Below are positions 39,292 through 51,708 of a DNA stretch of 64,000 nt, piece by piece. The notes beneath the pieces are model-generated. The model was not told where the DNA came from. It saw only the letters and a list, made by a program, of their open reading frames with translations, and ran no database searches. Made by a program: the position numbers and the translations under genes. How positions within the stretch are numbered: the first letter of the stretch is position 1; the number at the start of each line of letters is the position of its first letter. The stretch spans positions 62,001 to 126,000 of the forward strand of contig NW_027469110.1 of NCBI RefSeq assembly GCF_051020765.1, written 5' to 3'. The DNA comes from Lasioglossum baleicum. Lineage: Eukaryota > Arthropoda > Insecta > Hymenoptera > Halictidae.

Positions 39292-42200
39292 GGCAGGCTA
39301 GTCGAGTAAAAACACGTGCGAGAGGATGCATCCCGCAGGCTAGTCGAGTAAAAACACGTGCAAGAGGATGCTTCCCGCAGGCTAGTCGAGGAAAAACACG
39401 TGCGAGAGGATGCTTCCCGCAGGCTAGTCGAGTAAAAACACGTGCGAGAGGATGCATCCCGCAGGCTAGTCCAGTAAAAACACGTGCGAGAGGATGCATC
39501 CCGCAGGCTAGTCGAGTAAAAACACGTGCGAGAGGATGCATCCCGCAGGCTAGTCCAGTAAAAACACGTGCGAGAGGATGCATCCCGCAGGCTAGTCGAG
39601 TAAAAACACGTGCGAGGTTTTGTGGGATGCGTATGCGCAGGTTTTGTGGGATGCGCATGCGCAGGTTTTTTGGGATGCGCATGCGCAGGTTTTTTGGGAT
39701 GCGCATGGCTAGTCGAGCAAAAACACGTGCGAGAGGATGCATCCCGCAGGCTAGTCCAGTAAAAACACGTGCGAGAGGATGCATCCCGCCGGCTAGCCGA
39801 GTAAAAACACGTGCGAGGTTTTGTGGGATGCGTATGCGCAGGTTTTGTGGGATGCGCATGCGCAGGTTTTGTGGGATGCGCATGCGCAGGTTTTTTGGGA
39901 TGCGCATGCGCAGGTTTTTTGGGATGCGCATGGCTAGTCGAGCAAAAACACGTGCGAGAGGATGCATCCCGCAGGCTAGTCGAGCAAAAACACGTGCGAG
40001 AGGTTGCATCCCGCAGGCTAGTCGAGTAAAAACACGTGCGAGAGGATGCATCCCGCAGGCTAGTCGAGTAAAAACACGTGCGAGAGGATGCATCCCGCAG
40101 GCTAGTCCAGTAAAAACACGTGCGAGAGGATGCATCCCGCAGGCTAGTCGAGTAAAAACACGTGCGAGAGGATGCATCCCGCAGGCTAGTCCAGTAAAAA
40201 CACGTGCGAGAGGATGCATCCCGCAGGCTAGTCGAGTAAAAACACGTGCGAGGTTTTGTGGGATGCGCATGCGCAGGTTTTTTGGGATGCGCATGGCTAG
40301 TCGAGCAAAAACACGTGGGAGAGGATGCATCCCGCAGGCTAGTCGAGTAAAAACACGTGCGAGAGGATGCTTCCCGCAGGCTAGTCGAGTAAAAACACGT
40401 GCGAGAGGATGCATCCCGCAGGCTAGTCGAGTAAAAACACGTGCGAGAGGATGCATCCCGCAGGCTAGTCGAGTAAAAACACGTGCGAGAGGATGCATCC
40501 CGCAGGCTAGTCCAGTAAAAACACGTGCGAGAGGATGCATCCCGCAGGCTAGTCGAGTAAAAACACGTGCGAGAGGATGCATCCCGCAGGCTAGTCGAGT
40601 AAAAACACGTGCGAGAGGATGCATCCCGCAGGCTAGTCGAGTAAAAACACGTGCGAGAGGATGCATCCCGCAGGCTAGTCCAGTAAAAACACGTGCGAGA
40701 GGATGCATCCCGCAGGCTAGTCGAGTAAAAACACGTGCGAGGTTTTGTGGGATGCGTATGCGCAGGTTTTGTGGGGTGCGCATGCGCAGGTTTTTTGGGA
40801 TGCGCATGGCTAGTCGAGCAAAAACACGTGCGAGAGGATGCATCCCGCAGGCTAGTCGAGCAAAAACACGTGCGAGAGGATGCATCCCGCAGGCTAGTCG
40901 AGTAAAAACACGTGCGAGAGGATGCATCCCGCAGGCTAGTCGAGTAAAAACACGTGCGAGAGGATGCATCCCGCAGGCTAGTCCAGTAAAAACACGTGCG
41001 AGAGGATGCATCCCGCAGGCTAGTCGAGTAAAAACACGTGCGAGGTTTTGTGGGATGCGTATGCGCAGGTTTTGTGGGGTGCGCATGCGCAGGTTTTTTG
41101 GGATGCGCATGGCTAGTCGAGCAAAAACACGTGCGAGAGGATGCATCCCGCAGGCTAGTCGAGCAAAAACACGTGCGAGAGGATGCATCCCGCAGGCTAG
41201 TCGAGTAAGAACACGTGCGAGAGGATGCATCCCGCAGGCTAGTCGAGTAAAAACACGTGCGGGAGGATGCATCCCGCAGGGTAGTCGTGTAAAAACCCGT
41301 GCGGGAGGATGCATCCCGCAGGCTAGTCGAGTAGAAACACGTGCGAGAGGATGCATCACGCAGGCTAGTCGAGTAAAAACACGTGCGAGAGGGTGCATCC
41401 CGCAGGCTAGTCGAGTAAAAACACGTGCGAGAGGATGCATCCCGCAGGCTAGTCCAGTAAAAACACGTGCGAGAGGATGCATCTCGCAGGCTAGTCGAGT
41501 AAAAACACGTGCGAGGTTTTGTGGGATGCGCATGCGCAGGTTTTGTGGGATGCGCATGCGCAGGTTTTGTGGGATGCGCAAGGCTAGCCGAGTAAAAACA
41601 CGTGCGAGAGGATGCATCCCGCAGGCTAGTCGAGTAAAAACACGTGCGAGAGGATGCATCCCGCAGGCTAGTCGAGTAAAAACATGTGCGAGAGGATGCA
41701 TCCCGCAGGCTAGTCGAGTAAAAACACGTGCGAGAGGATGCATCCCGCAGGCTAGTCGAGTAAAAACACGTGCGAGAGGATGCATCCCGCAGGCTAGTCG
41801 AGTAAAAACACGTGCGAGAGGATGCATCCCGCAGGCTAGTCGAGTAAAAACACGTGCGAGAGGATGCATCCCGCAGGCTAGTGGAGTAAAAACACGTGCG
41901 AGAGGATGCATCCCGCAGGCTAGTCGAGTAAAAACACGTGCGAGAGGATGCATCCCGCAGGCTAGTCGAGCAAAAACACGTGCGAGAGGATGCATCCCGC
42001 AGGCTAGTCGTGCAAAAACACGTGCGAGAGGATGCATACCGCAGGCTAGTAGAGCAAAAACACGTGCGAGAGGATGCATCCCGCAGGCTAGTCGAGTAAA
42101 AACACGTGCGGGAGGATGCATCCCGCAGGCTAGTCGAGTAAAAACACGTGCGAGAGGATGCATCCCGCAGGCTAGTCGAGTAAAAACACGTGCGAGAGGA

Positions 42201-42619
42201 TGCATCCCGCAGGCTAGTCGAGTAAAAACACGTGCGAGAGGATGCATCCCGCAGGCTAGTCGAGTAAAAACACGTGCGAGAGGATGCATCCCGCAGGCTA
42301 GTGGAGTAAAAACACGTGCGAGAGGATGCATCCCGCAGGCTAGTCGAGTAAAAACACGTGCGAGAGGATGCATCCCGCAGGCTAGTCGAGCAAAAACACG
42401 TGCGAGAGGATGCATCCCGCAGGCTAGTCGAGTAAAAACACGTGCGAGAGGATGCATCCCGCAGGCTAGTCGAGTAAAAACACGTGCGAGGTTTTGTGGG
42501 ATGCGCATGCGCAGGTTTTGTGGGATACGCATGAGCAGGTTTTGTGGGATGCGCATGCGCAGGTTTTTTGGGATGCGCATGGCTAGTCGAGCAAATACAC
42601 GTGCGAGAGGATGCATCCC
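39292..42619 (+). repeat. Domain II HOR copy b (3,328 bp)
   Basis: This copy has the same 960-bp core as copy a with landmarks at the same offsets (blocks at +324, +525 and +960). The block after the core has only two B units here. Two GTGGGGTGCG blocks follow (40741 and 41044), the second opening a 471-bp submodule that ends in the GCGCAAGGCTA block at 41515. The tail carries GTGGAG, GTCGTGC and GCATACCGCAGG-CTAGTAGAGC units, then a second run of A units that repeats part of the first. The unit before the start reads GAGCAAATACACG, shared with copies c and e. Confidence 0.88.
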
Positions 42620-45600
42620 GGCAGGCTAGTCGAGTAAAAACACGTGCGAGAGGATGCATCCCGCAGGCTAGTCGAGTAAAAACACGTGCAAGAGGATGCT
42701 TCCCGCAGGCTAGTCGAGGAAAAACACGTGCGAGAGGATGCTTCCCGCAGGCTAGTCGAGTAAAAACACGTGCGAGAGGATGCATCCCGCAGGCTAGTCC
42801 AGTAAAAACACGTGCGAGAGGATGCATCCCGCAGGCTAGTCGAGTAAAAACACGTGCGAGAGGATGCATCCCGCAGGCTAGTCCAGTAAAAACACGTGCG
42901 AGAGGATGCATCCCGCAGGCTAGTCGAGTAAAAACACGTGCGAGGTTTTGTGGGATGCGTATGCGCAGGTTTTGTGGGATGCGCATGCGCAGGTTTTTTG
43001 GGATGCGCATGCGCAGGTTTTTTGGGATGCGCATGGCTAGTCGAGCAAAAACACGTGCGAGAGGATGCATCCCGCAGGCTAGTCCAGTAAAAACACGTGC
43101 GAGAAGATGCATCCCGCCGGCTAGCCGAGTAAAGACACGTGCGAGGTTTTGTGGGATGCGTATGCGCAGGTTTTGTGGGATGCGCATGCGCAGGTTTTGT
43201 GGGATGCGCATGCGCAGGTTTTTTGGGATGCGCATGCGCAGGTTTTTTGGGATGCGCATGGCTAGTCGAGCAAAAACACGTGCGAGAGGATGCATCCCGC
43301 AGGCTAGTCGAGCAAAAACACGTGCGAGAGGTTGCATCCCGCAGGCTAGTCGAGTAAAAACACGTGCGAGAGGATGCATCCCGCAGGCTAGTCGAGTAAA
43401 AACACGTGCGAGAGGATGCATCCCGCAGGCTAGTCCAGTAAAAACACGTGCGAGAGGATGCATCCCGCAGGCTAGTCGAGTAAAAACACGTGCGAGAGGA
43501 TGCATCCCGCAGGCTAGTCCAGTAAAAACACGTGCGAGAGGATGCATCCCGCAGGCTAGTCGAGTAAAAACACGTGCGAGGTTTTGTGGGATGCGCATGC
43601 GCAGGTTTTGTGGGATGCGCATGCGCAGGTTTTTTGGGATGCGCATGGCTAGTCGAGCAAAAACACGTGGGAGAGGATGCATCCCGCAGGCTAGTCGAGT
43701 AAAAACACGTGCGAGAGGATGCTTCCCGCAGGCTAGTCGAGTAAAAACACGTGCGAGAGGATGCATCCCGCAGGCTAGTCGAGTAAAAACACGTGCGAGA
43801 GGATGCATCCCGCAGGCTAGTCGAGTAAAAACACGTGCGAGAGGATGCATCCCGCAGGCTAGTCCAGTAAAAACACGTGCGAGAGGATGCATCCCGCAGG
43901 CTAGTCGAGTAAAAACACGTGCGAGAGGATGCATCCCGCAGGCTAGTCGAGTAAAAACACGTGCGAGAGGATGCATCCCGCAGGCTAGTCGAGTAAAAAC
44001 ACGTGCGAGAGGATGCATCCCGCAGGCTAGTCCAGTAAAAACACGTGCGAGAGGATGCATCCCGCAGGCTAGTCGAGTAAAAACACGTGCGAGGTTTTGT
44101 GGGATGCGTATGCGCAGGTTTTGTGGGGTGCGCATGCGCAGGTTTTTTGGGATGCGCATGGCTAGTCGAGCAAAAACACGTGCGAGAGGATGCATCCCGC
44201 AGGCTAGTCGAGCAAAAACACGTGCGAGAGGATGCATCCCGCAGGCTAGTCGAGTAAAAACACGTGCGAGAGGATGCATCCCGCAGGCTAGTCGAGTAAA
44301 AACACGTGCGGGAGGATGCATCCCGCAGGGTAGTCGTGTAAAAACACGTGCGGGAGGATGCATCCCGCAGGCTAGTCGAGTAGAAACACGTGCGAGAGGA
44401 TGCATCACGCAGGCTAGTCGAGTAAAAACACGTGCGAGAGGGTGCATCCCGCAGGCTAGTCGAGTAAAAACACGTGCGAGAGGATGCATCCCGCAGGCTA
44501 GTCCAGTAAAAACACGTGCGAGAGGATGCATCTCGCAGGCTAGTCGAGTAAAAACACGTGCGAGGTTTTGTGGGATGCGCATGCGCAGGTTTTGTGGGAT
44601 GCGCATGCGCAGGTTTTGTGGGATGCGCAAGGCTAGCCGAGTAAAAACACGTGCGAGAGGATGCATCCCGCAGGCTAGTCGAGTAAAAACACGTGCGAGA
44701 GGATGCATCCCGCAGGCTAGTCGAGTAGAAACACGTGCGAGAGGATGCATCCCGCAGGCTAGTCGAGTAAAAACACGTGCGAGAGGATGCATCCCGCAGG
44801 CTAGTCGAGTAAAAACACGTGCGAGAGGATGCATCCCGCAGGCTAGTCGAGTAAAAACACGTGCGAGAGGATGCATCCCGCAGGCTAGTCGAGTAAAAAC
44901 ACGTGCGAGAGGATGCATCCCGCAGGCTAGTGGAGTAAAAACACGTGCGAGAGGATGCATCCCGCAGGCTAGTCGAGTAAAAACACGTGCGAGAGGATGC
45001 ATCCCGCAGGCTAGTCGAGCAAAAACACGTGCGAGAGGATGCATCCCGCAGGCTAGTCGTGCAAAAACACGTGCGAGAGGATGCATACCGCAGGCTAGTA
45101 GAGCAAAAACACGTGCGAGAGGATGCATCCCGCAGGCTAGTCGAGTAAAAACACGTGCGGGAGGATGCATCCCGCAGGCTAGTCGAGTAAAAACACGTGC
45201 GAGGTTTTGTGGGATGCGTATGCGCAGGTTTTGTGGGGTGCGCATGCGCAGGTTTTTTGGGATGCGCATGGCTAGTCGAGCAAAAACACGTGCGAGAGGA
45301 TGCATCCCGCAGGCTAGTCGAGCAAAAACACGTGCGAGAGGATGCATCCCGCAGGCTAGTCGAGTAAAAACACGTGCGAGAGGATGCATCCCGCAGGCTA
45401 GTCGAGTAAAAACACGTGCGGGAGGATGCATCCCGCAGCGTAGTCGTGTAAAAACACGTGCGGGAGGATGCATCCCGCAGGCTAGTCGAGTAGAAACACG
45501 TGCGAGAGGATGCATCACGCAGGCTAGTCGAGTAAAAACACGTGCGAGAGGGTGCATCCCGCAGGCTAGTCGAGTAAAAACACGTGCGAGAGGATGCATC

Positions 45601-48600
45601 CCGCAGGCTAGTCCAGTAAAAACACGTGCGAGAGGATGCATCTCGCAGGCTAGTCGAGTAAAAACACGTGCGAGGTTTTGTGGGATGCGCATGCGCAGGT
45701 TTTGTGGGATGCGCATGCGCAGGTTTTGTGGGATGCGCAAGGCTAGCCGAGTAAAAACACGTGCGAGAGGATGCATCCCGCTGGCTAGTCGAGTAAAAAC
45801 ACGTGCGAGAGGATGCATCCCGCAGGCTAGTCGAGTAGAAACACGTGCGAGAGGATGCATCCCGCAGGCTAGTCGAGTAAAAACACGTGCGAGAGGATGC
45901 ATCCCGCAGGCTAGTCGAGTAAAAACACGTGCGAGAGGATGCATCCCGCAGGCTAGTCGAGTAAAAACACGTGCGAGAGGATGCATCCCGCAGGCTAGTC
46001 GAGTAAAAACACGTGCGAGAGGATGCATCCCGCAGGCTAGTCCAGTAAAAACACGTGCGAGAGGATGCATCTCGCAGGCTAGTCGAGTAAAAACACGTGC
46101 GAGGTTTTGTGGGATGCGCATGCGCAGGTTTTGTGGGATGCGCATGCGCAGGTTTTGTGGGATGCGCAAGGCTAGCCGAGTAAAAACACGTGCGAGAGGA
46201 TGCATCCCGCAGGCTAGTCGAGTAAAAACACGTGCGAGAGGATGCATCCCGCAGGCTAGTCGAGTAGAAACACGTGCGAGAGGATGCATCCCGCAGGCTA
46301 GTCGTGTAAAAACACGTGCGGGAGGATGCATCCCGCAGGCTAGTCGAGTAGAAACACGTGCGAGAGGATGCATCACGCAGGCTAGTCGAGTAAAAACACG
46401 TGCGAGAGGGTGCATCCCGCAGGCTAGTCGAGTAAAAACACGTGCGAGAGGATGCATCCCGCAGGCTAGTCCAGTAAAAACACGTGCGAGAGGATGCATC
46501 TCGCAGGCTAGTCGAGTAAAAACACGTGCGAGGTTTTGTGGGATGCGCATTAGCAGGTTTTGTGGGATGCGCATGCGCAGGTTTTGTGGGATGCGCAAGG
46601 CTAGCCGAGTAAAAACACGTGCGAGAGGATGCATCCCGCAGGCTAGTCGAGTAAAAACACGTGCGAGAGGATGCATCCCGCAGGCTAGTCGAGTAAAAAC
46701 ACGTGCGAGAGGATGCATCCCGCAGGCTAGTCCAGTAAAAACACGTGCGAGAGGATGCATCCCGCCGGCTAGTCGAGTAAAAACACGTGCGAGGTTTTGT
46801 GGGATGCGCATGCGCAGGTTTTGTGGGATGCGCATGCGCAGGTTTTTTGGGATGCGCATGGCTAGTCGAGTAAAAACACGTGCGAGAGGATGCATCCCGC
46901 AGGCTAGTCGAGTAGAAACACGTGCGAGAGGATGCATCCCGCAGGCTAGTCGAGTAAAAACACGTGCGAGAGGATGCATCCCGCAGGCTAGTCGAGTAAA
47001 AACACGTGCGAGAGGATGCATCCCGCAGGCTAGTCGAGTAAAAACACGTGCGAGAGGATGCATCCCGCAGGCTAGTCGAGTAAAAACATTTGCGAGAGGA
47101 TGCATCCCGCAGGCTAGTCCAGTAAAAACACGTGCGAGAGGATGCATCTCGCAGGCTAGTCGAGTAAAAACACGTGCGAGGTTTTGTGGGATGCGCATGC
47201 GCAGGTTTTGTGGGATGCGCATGGGCAGGTTTTGTGGGATGCGCAAGGCTAGCCGAGTAAAAACACGTGCGAGAGGATGCATCCCGCAGGCTAGTCGAGT
47301 AAAAACACGTGCGAGAGGATGCATCCCGCAGGCTAGTCGAGTAGAAACACGTGCGAGAGGATGCATCCCGCAGGCTAGTCGTGTAAAAACACGTGCGGGA
47401 GGATGCATCCCGCAGGCTAGTCGAGTAGAAACACGTGCGAGAGGATGCATCACGCAGGCTAGTCGAGTAAAAACACGTGCGAGAGGGTGCATCCCGCAGG
47501 CTAGTCGAGTAAAAACACGTGCGAGAGGATGCATCCCGCAGGCTAGTCCAGTAAAAACACGTGCGAGAGGATGCATCCCGCAGGCTAGTCGAGTAAAAAC
47601 ACGTGCGAGAGGATGCATCCCGCAGGCTAGTCCAGTAAAAACACGTGCGAGAGGATGCATCCCGCCGGCTAGTCGAGTAAAAACACGTGCGAGGTTTTGT
47701 GGGATGCGCATGCGCAGGTTTTGTGGGATGCGCATGCGCAGGTTTTTTGGGATGCGCATGGCTAGTCGAGCAAAAACACGTGCGAGAGGATGCATCCCGC
47801 AGGCTAGTCGAGCAAAAACACGTGCGAGAGGATGCTTCCCGCAGGCTAGTCGAGTAAAAACACGTGCGAGAGGATGCATCCCGCAGGCTAGTCGAGTAAA
47901 AACACGTGCGAGAGGATGCATCCCGCAGGCTAGTCGAGTAAAAACACGTGCGAGAGGATGCATCCCGCAGGCTAGTCGAGTAAAAACACGTGCGAGAGGA
48001 TGCATCCCGCAGGCTAGTCGAGTAAAAACACGTGCGAGGTTTTGTGGGATGCGCATGCGCAGGTTTTGTGGGATGCGCATGAGCAGGTTTTGTGGGATGC
48101 GCATGCGCAGGTTTTTTTGGGATGCGCATGCGCAGATTTTTTGGGATGCGCATGGCTAGTCGAGCAAAAACACGTGCGAGAGGATGCATCCCGCAGGCTA
48201 GTCGAGCAAAAACACGTGCGAGAGGATGCATCCCGCAGGCTAGTTGAGCAAAAACACGTGCGAGAGGATGCATCCCGCAGGCTAGTCGAGTAAAAACACG
48301 TGCGAGAGGATACATCCCGCAGGCTAGTCGAGTAAAAACACGTGCGAGAGGATGCATCCCGCAGGCTAGTCGAGTAAAAACACGTGCGGGAGGATGCATC
48401 CCGCAGGCTAGTCGAGTAAAAACACGTGCGAGAGGATGCATCCTGCAGGCTAGTCGAGTAAAACACGTGCGTGAGGATGCATCCCGCAGGCTAGTCGAGT
48501 AAAAACACGTGCGAGAGGATGCATCCCGCAGGCTAGTCGAGTAAAAACACGTGCGAGGGGATGCATCCCGCAGGCTAGTCCAGTAAAAACACGTGCGAGA

Positions 48601-48836
48601 GGATGCATCCCGCAGGCTAGTCGAGTAAAAACACGTGCGAGAGGATGCATCCCGCAGGCTAGTCGAGTAAAAACACGTGCGAGGTTTTGTGGGATGCGCA
48701 TGCGCAGGTTTTGTGGGATACGCATGAGCAGGTTTTGTGGGATGCGCATGCGCAGGTTTTTTGGGATGCGCATGCGCCGGTTTTTTGGGATGCGCATGGC
48801 TAGTCGAGCAAAAACACGTGCGAGAGGATGCATCCC
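42620..48836 (+). repeat. Domain II HOR copy c (6,217 bp, expanded)
   Basis: The core (42620-43579) is intact, with private changes GAGAAGATG near 43105 and GTAAAGACAC near 43134. The tail is strongly expanded: five GCGCAAGGCTA-GCCGAG junctions at about 44636, 45746, 46175, 46604 and 47252 (spacings 1110, 429, 429 and 648 bp) against one in most other copies. Near 46551 a B unit reads GCGCATTAGCAGG and near 47221 another reads GCATGGGCAGG. From about 47.7 kb the copy changes to Domain-I-type sequence, with a minus-one marker at 48453. Confidence 0.86.
44093..44635 (+). repeat. 471-bp submodule of Domain II (reference copy)
   Basis: From a three-B block whose second unit reads GTGGGGTGCG to the start of the three-B block ending GCGCAAGGCTA there are exactly 471 bp. 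Between them lie C-type and plain A units, GCGGGAGG with CAGGGTAGTCGTG, GAGTAGAAACAC, GCATCACGCAGG, GAGAGGGTGC, GTCCAG and GCATCTCGCAGG. Copies run from blocks 37735 to 38206, 41044 to 41515, 44093 to 44564, 45203 to 45674 and 54712 to 55183. In the copy 59466 to 59853 the spacing is 387 bp because two A units are missing. In several copies one unit reads AAAAACCCGTGC, which breaks the CACGTG. Confidence 0.87.
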
Positions 48837-51708
48837 GGCAGGCTAGTCGAGTAAAAACACGTGCGAGAGGATGCATCCCGCAGGCTAGTCGAGTAAAAAC
48901 ACGTGCAAGATGATGCTTCCCGCAGGCTAGTCGAGGAAAAACACGTGCGAGAGGATGCTTCCCGCAGGCTAGTCGAGTAAAAACACGTGCGAGAGGATGC
49001 ATCCCGCAGGCTAGTCCAGTAAAAACACGTGCGAGAGGATGCATCCCGCAGGCTAGTCGAGTAAAAACACGTGCGAGAGGATGCATCCCGCAGGCTAGTC
49101 CAGTAAAAACACGTGCGAGAGGATGCATCCCGCAGGCTAGTCGAGTAAAAACACGTGCGAGGTTTTGTGGGATGCGTATGCGCAGGTTTTGTGGGATGCG
49201 CATGCGCAGGTTTTTTGGGATGCGCATGCGCAGGTTTTTTGGGATGCGCATGGCTAGTCGAGCAAAAACACGTGCGAGAGGATGCATCCCGCAGGCTAGT
49301 CCAGTAAAAACACGTGCGAGAGGATGCATCCCGCCGGCTAGCCGAGTAAAAACACGTGCGAGGTTTTGTGGGATGCGTATGCGCAGGTTTTGTGGGATGC
49401 GCATGCGCAGGTTTTGTGGGATGCGCATGCGCAGGTTTTTTGGGATGCGCATGCGCAGGTTTTTTGGGATGCGCATGGCTAGTCGAGCAAAAACACGTGC
49501 GAGAGGATGCATCCCGCAGGCTAGTCGAGCAAAAACACGTGCGAGAGGTTGCATCCCGCAGGCTAGTCGAGTAAAAACACGTGCGAGAGGATGCATCCCG
49601 CAGGCTAGTCGAGTAAAAACACGTGCGAGAGGATGCATCCCGCAGGCTAGTCCAGTAAAAACACGTGCGAGAGGATGCATCCCGCAGGCTAGTCGAGTAA
49701 AAACACGTGCGAGAGGATGCATCCCGCAGGCTAGTCCAGTAAAAACACGTGCGAGAGGATGCATCCCGCAGGCTAGTCGAGTAAAAACACGTGCGAGGTT
49801 TTGTGGGATGCGCATGCGCAGGTTTTTTGGGATGCGCATGCGCAGGTTTTTTGGGATGCGCATGGCTAGTCGAGCAAGAACACGTGGGAGAGGATGCATC
49901 CCGCAGGCTAGTCGAGTAAAAACACGTGCGAGAGGATGCTTCCCGCAGGCTAGTCGAGTAAAAACACGTGCGAGAGGATGCATCCCGCAGGCTAGTCGAG
50001 TAAAAACACGTGCGAGAGGATGCATCCCGCAGGCTAGTCGAGTAAAAACACGTGCGAGAGGATGCATCCCGCAGGCTAGTCCAGTAAAAACACGTGCGAG
50101 AGGATGCATCCCGCAGGCTAGTCGAGTAAAAACACGTGCGAGAGGATGCATCCCGCAGGCTAGTCGAGTAAAAACACGTGCGAGAGGATGCATCCCGCAG
50201 GCTAGTCGAGTAAAAACACGTGCGAGAGGATGCATCCCGCAGGCTAGTGGAGTAAAAACACGTGCGAGAGGATGCATCCCGCAGGCTAGTCGAGTAAGAA
50301 CACGTGCGAGAGGATGCATCCCGCAGGCTAGTCGAGTAAAAACACGTGCGGGAGGATGCATCCCGCAGGGTAGTCGTGTAAAAACCCGTGCGGGAGGATG
50401 CATCCCGCAGGCTAGTCGAGTAGAAACACGTGCGAGAGGATGCATCACGCAGGCTAGTCGAGTAAAAACACGTGCGAGAGGGTGCATCCCGCAGGCTAGT
50501 CGAGTAAAAACACGTGCGAGAGGATGCATCCCGCAGGCTAGTCCAGTAAAAACACGTGCGAGAGGATGCATCTCGCAGGCTAGTCGAGTAAAAACACTTG
50601 CGAGGTTTTGTGGGATGCGCATGCGCAGGTTTTGTGGGATGCGCAAGGCTAGCCGAGTAAAAACACGTGCGAGAGGATGCATCCCGCAGGCTAGTCGAGT
50701 AAAAACACGTGCGAGAGGATGCATCCCGCAGGCTAGTCGAGTAAAAACACGTGCGAGAGGATGCATCCCGCAGGCTAGTCGAGTAAAAACACGTGCGAGA
50801 GGATGCATCCCGCAGGCTAGTCGAGTAAAAACACGTGCGAGAGGATGCATCCCGCAGGCTAGTCGAGTAAAAACACGTGCGAGAGGATGCATCCCGCAGG
50901 CTAGTCGAGTAAAAACACGTGCGAGAGGATGCATCCCGCAGGCTAGTGGAGTAAAAACACGTGCGAGAGGATGCATCCCGCAGGCTAGTCGAGTAAAAAC
51001 ACGTGCGAGAGGATGCATCCCGCAGGCTAGTCGAGCAAAAACACGTGCGAGAGGATGCATCCCGCAGGCTAGTCGTGCAAAAACACGTGCGAGAGGATGC
51101 ATACCGCAGGCTAGTAGAGCAAAAACACGTGCGAGAGGATGCATCCCGCAGGCTAGTCGAGTAAAAACACGTGCGGGAGGATGCATCCCGCAGGCTAGTC
51201 GAGTAAAAACACGTGCGAGAGGATGCATCCCGCAGGCTAGTCGAGTAAAAACACGTGCGAGAGGATGCATCCCGCAGGCTAGTCGAGTAAAAACACGTGC
51301 GAGAGGATGCATCCCGCAGGCTAGTCGAGTAAAAACACGTGCGAGAGGATGCATCCCGCAGGCTAGTGGAGTAAAAACACGTGCGAGAGGATGCATCCCG
51401 CAGGCTAGTCGAGTAAAAACACGTGCGAGAGGATGCATCCCGCAGGCTAGTCGAGCAAAAACACGTGCGAGAGGATGCATCCCGCAGGCTAGTCGAGTAA
51501 AAACACGTGCGAGAGGATGCATCCCGCAGGCTAGTCGAGTAAAAACACGTGCGAGGTTTTGTGGGATGCGCATGCGCAGGTTTTGTGGGATACGCATGAG
51601 CAGGTTTTGTGGGATGCGCATGCGCAGGTTTTTTGGGATGCGCATGCGCAGGTTTTTTGGGATGCGCATGGCTAGTCGAGCAAATACACGTGCGAGAGGA
51701 TGCATCCC
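48837..51708 (+). repeat. Domain II HOR copy d (2,872 bp)
   Basis: This is the shortest copy. The core (48837-49796) keeps all landmark offsets, with a private GATGATGCTT near 48910. The block after it has B units of types GTG, TTT, TTT. The GTGGGGTGCG block is absent, and the GCGCAAGGCTA block at 50604 has only two B units and is preceded by AAAACACTTGCG, which loses the CACGTG. The block before the copy start has GCGCCGGTTTTTTGGG in its last junction (near 48777). Confidence 0.87.
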
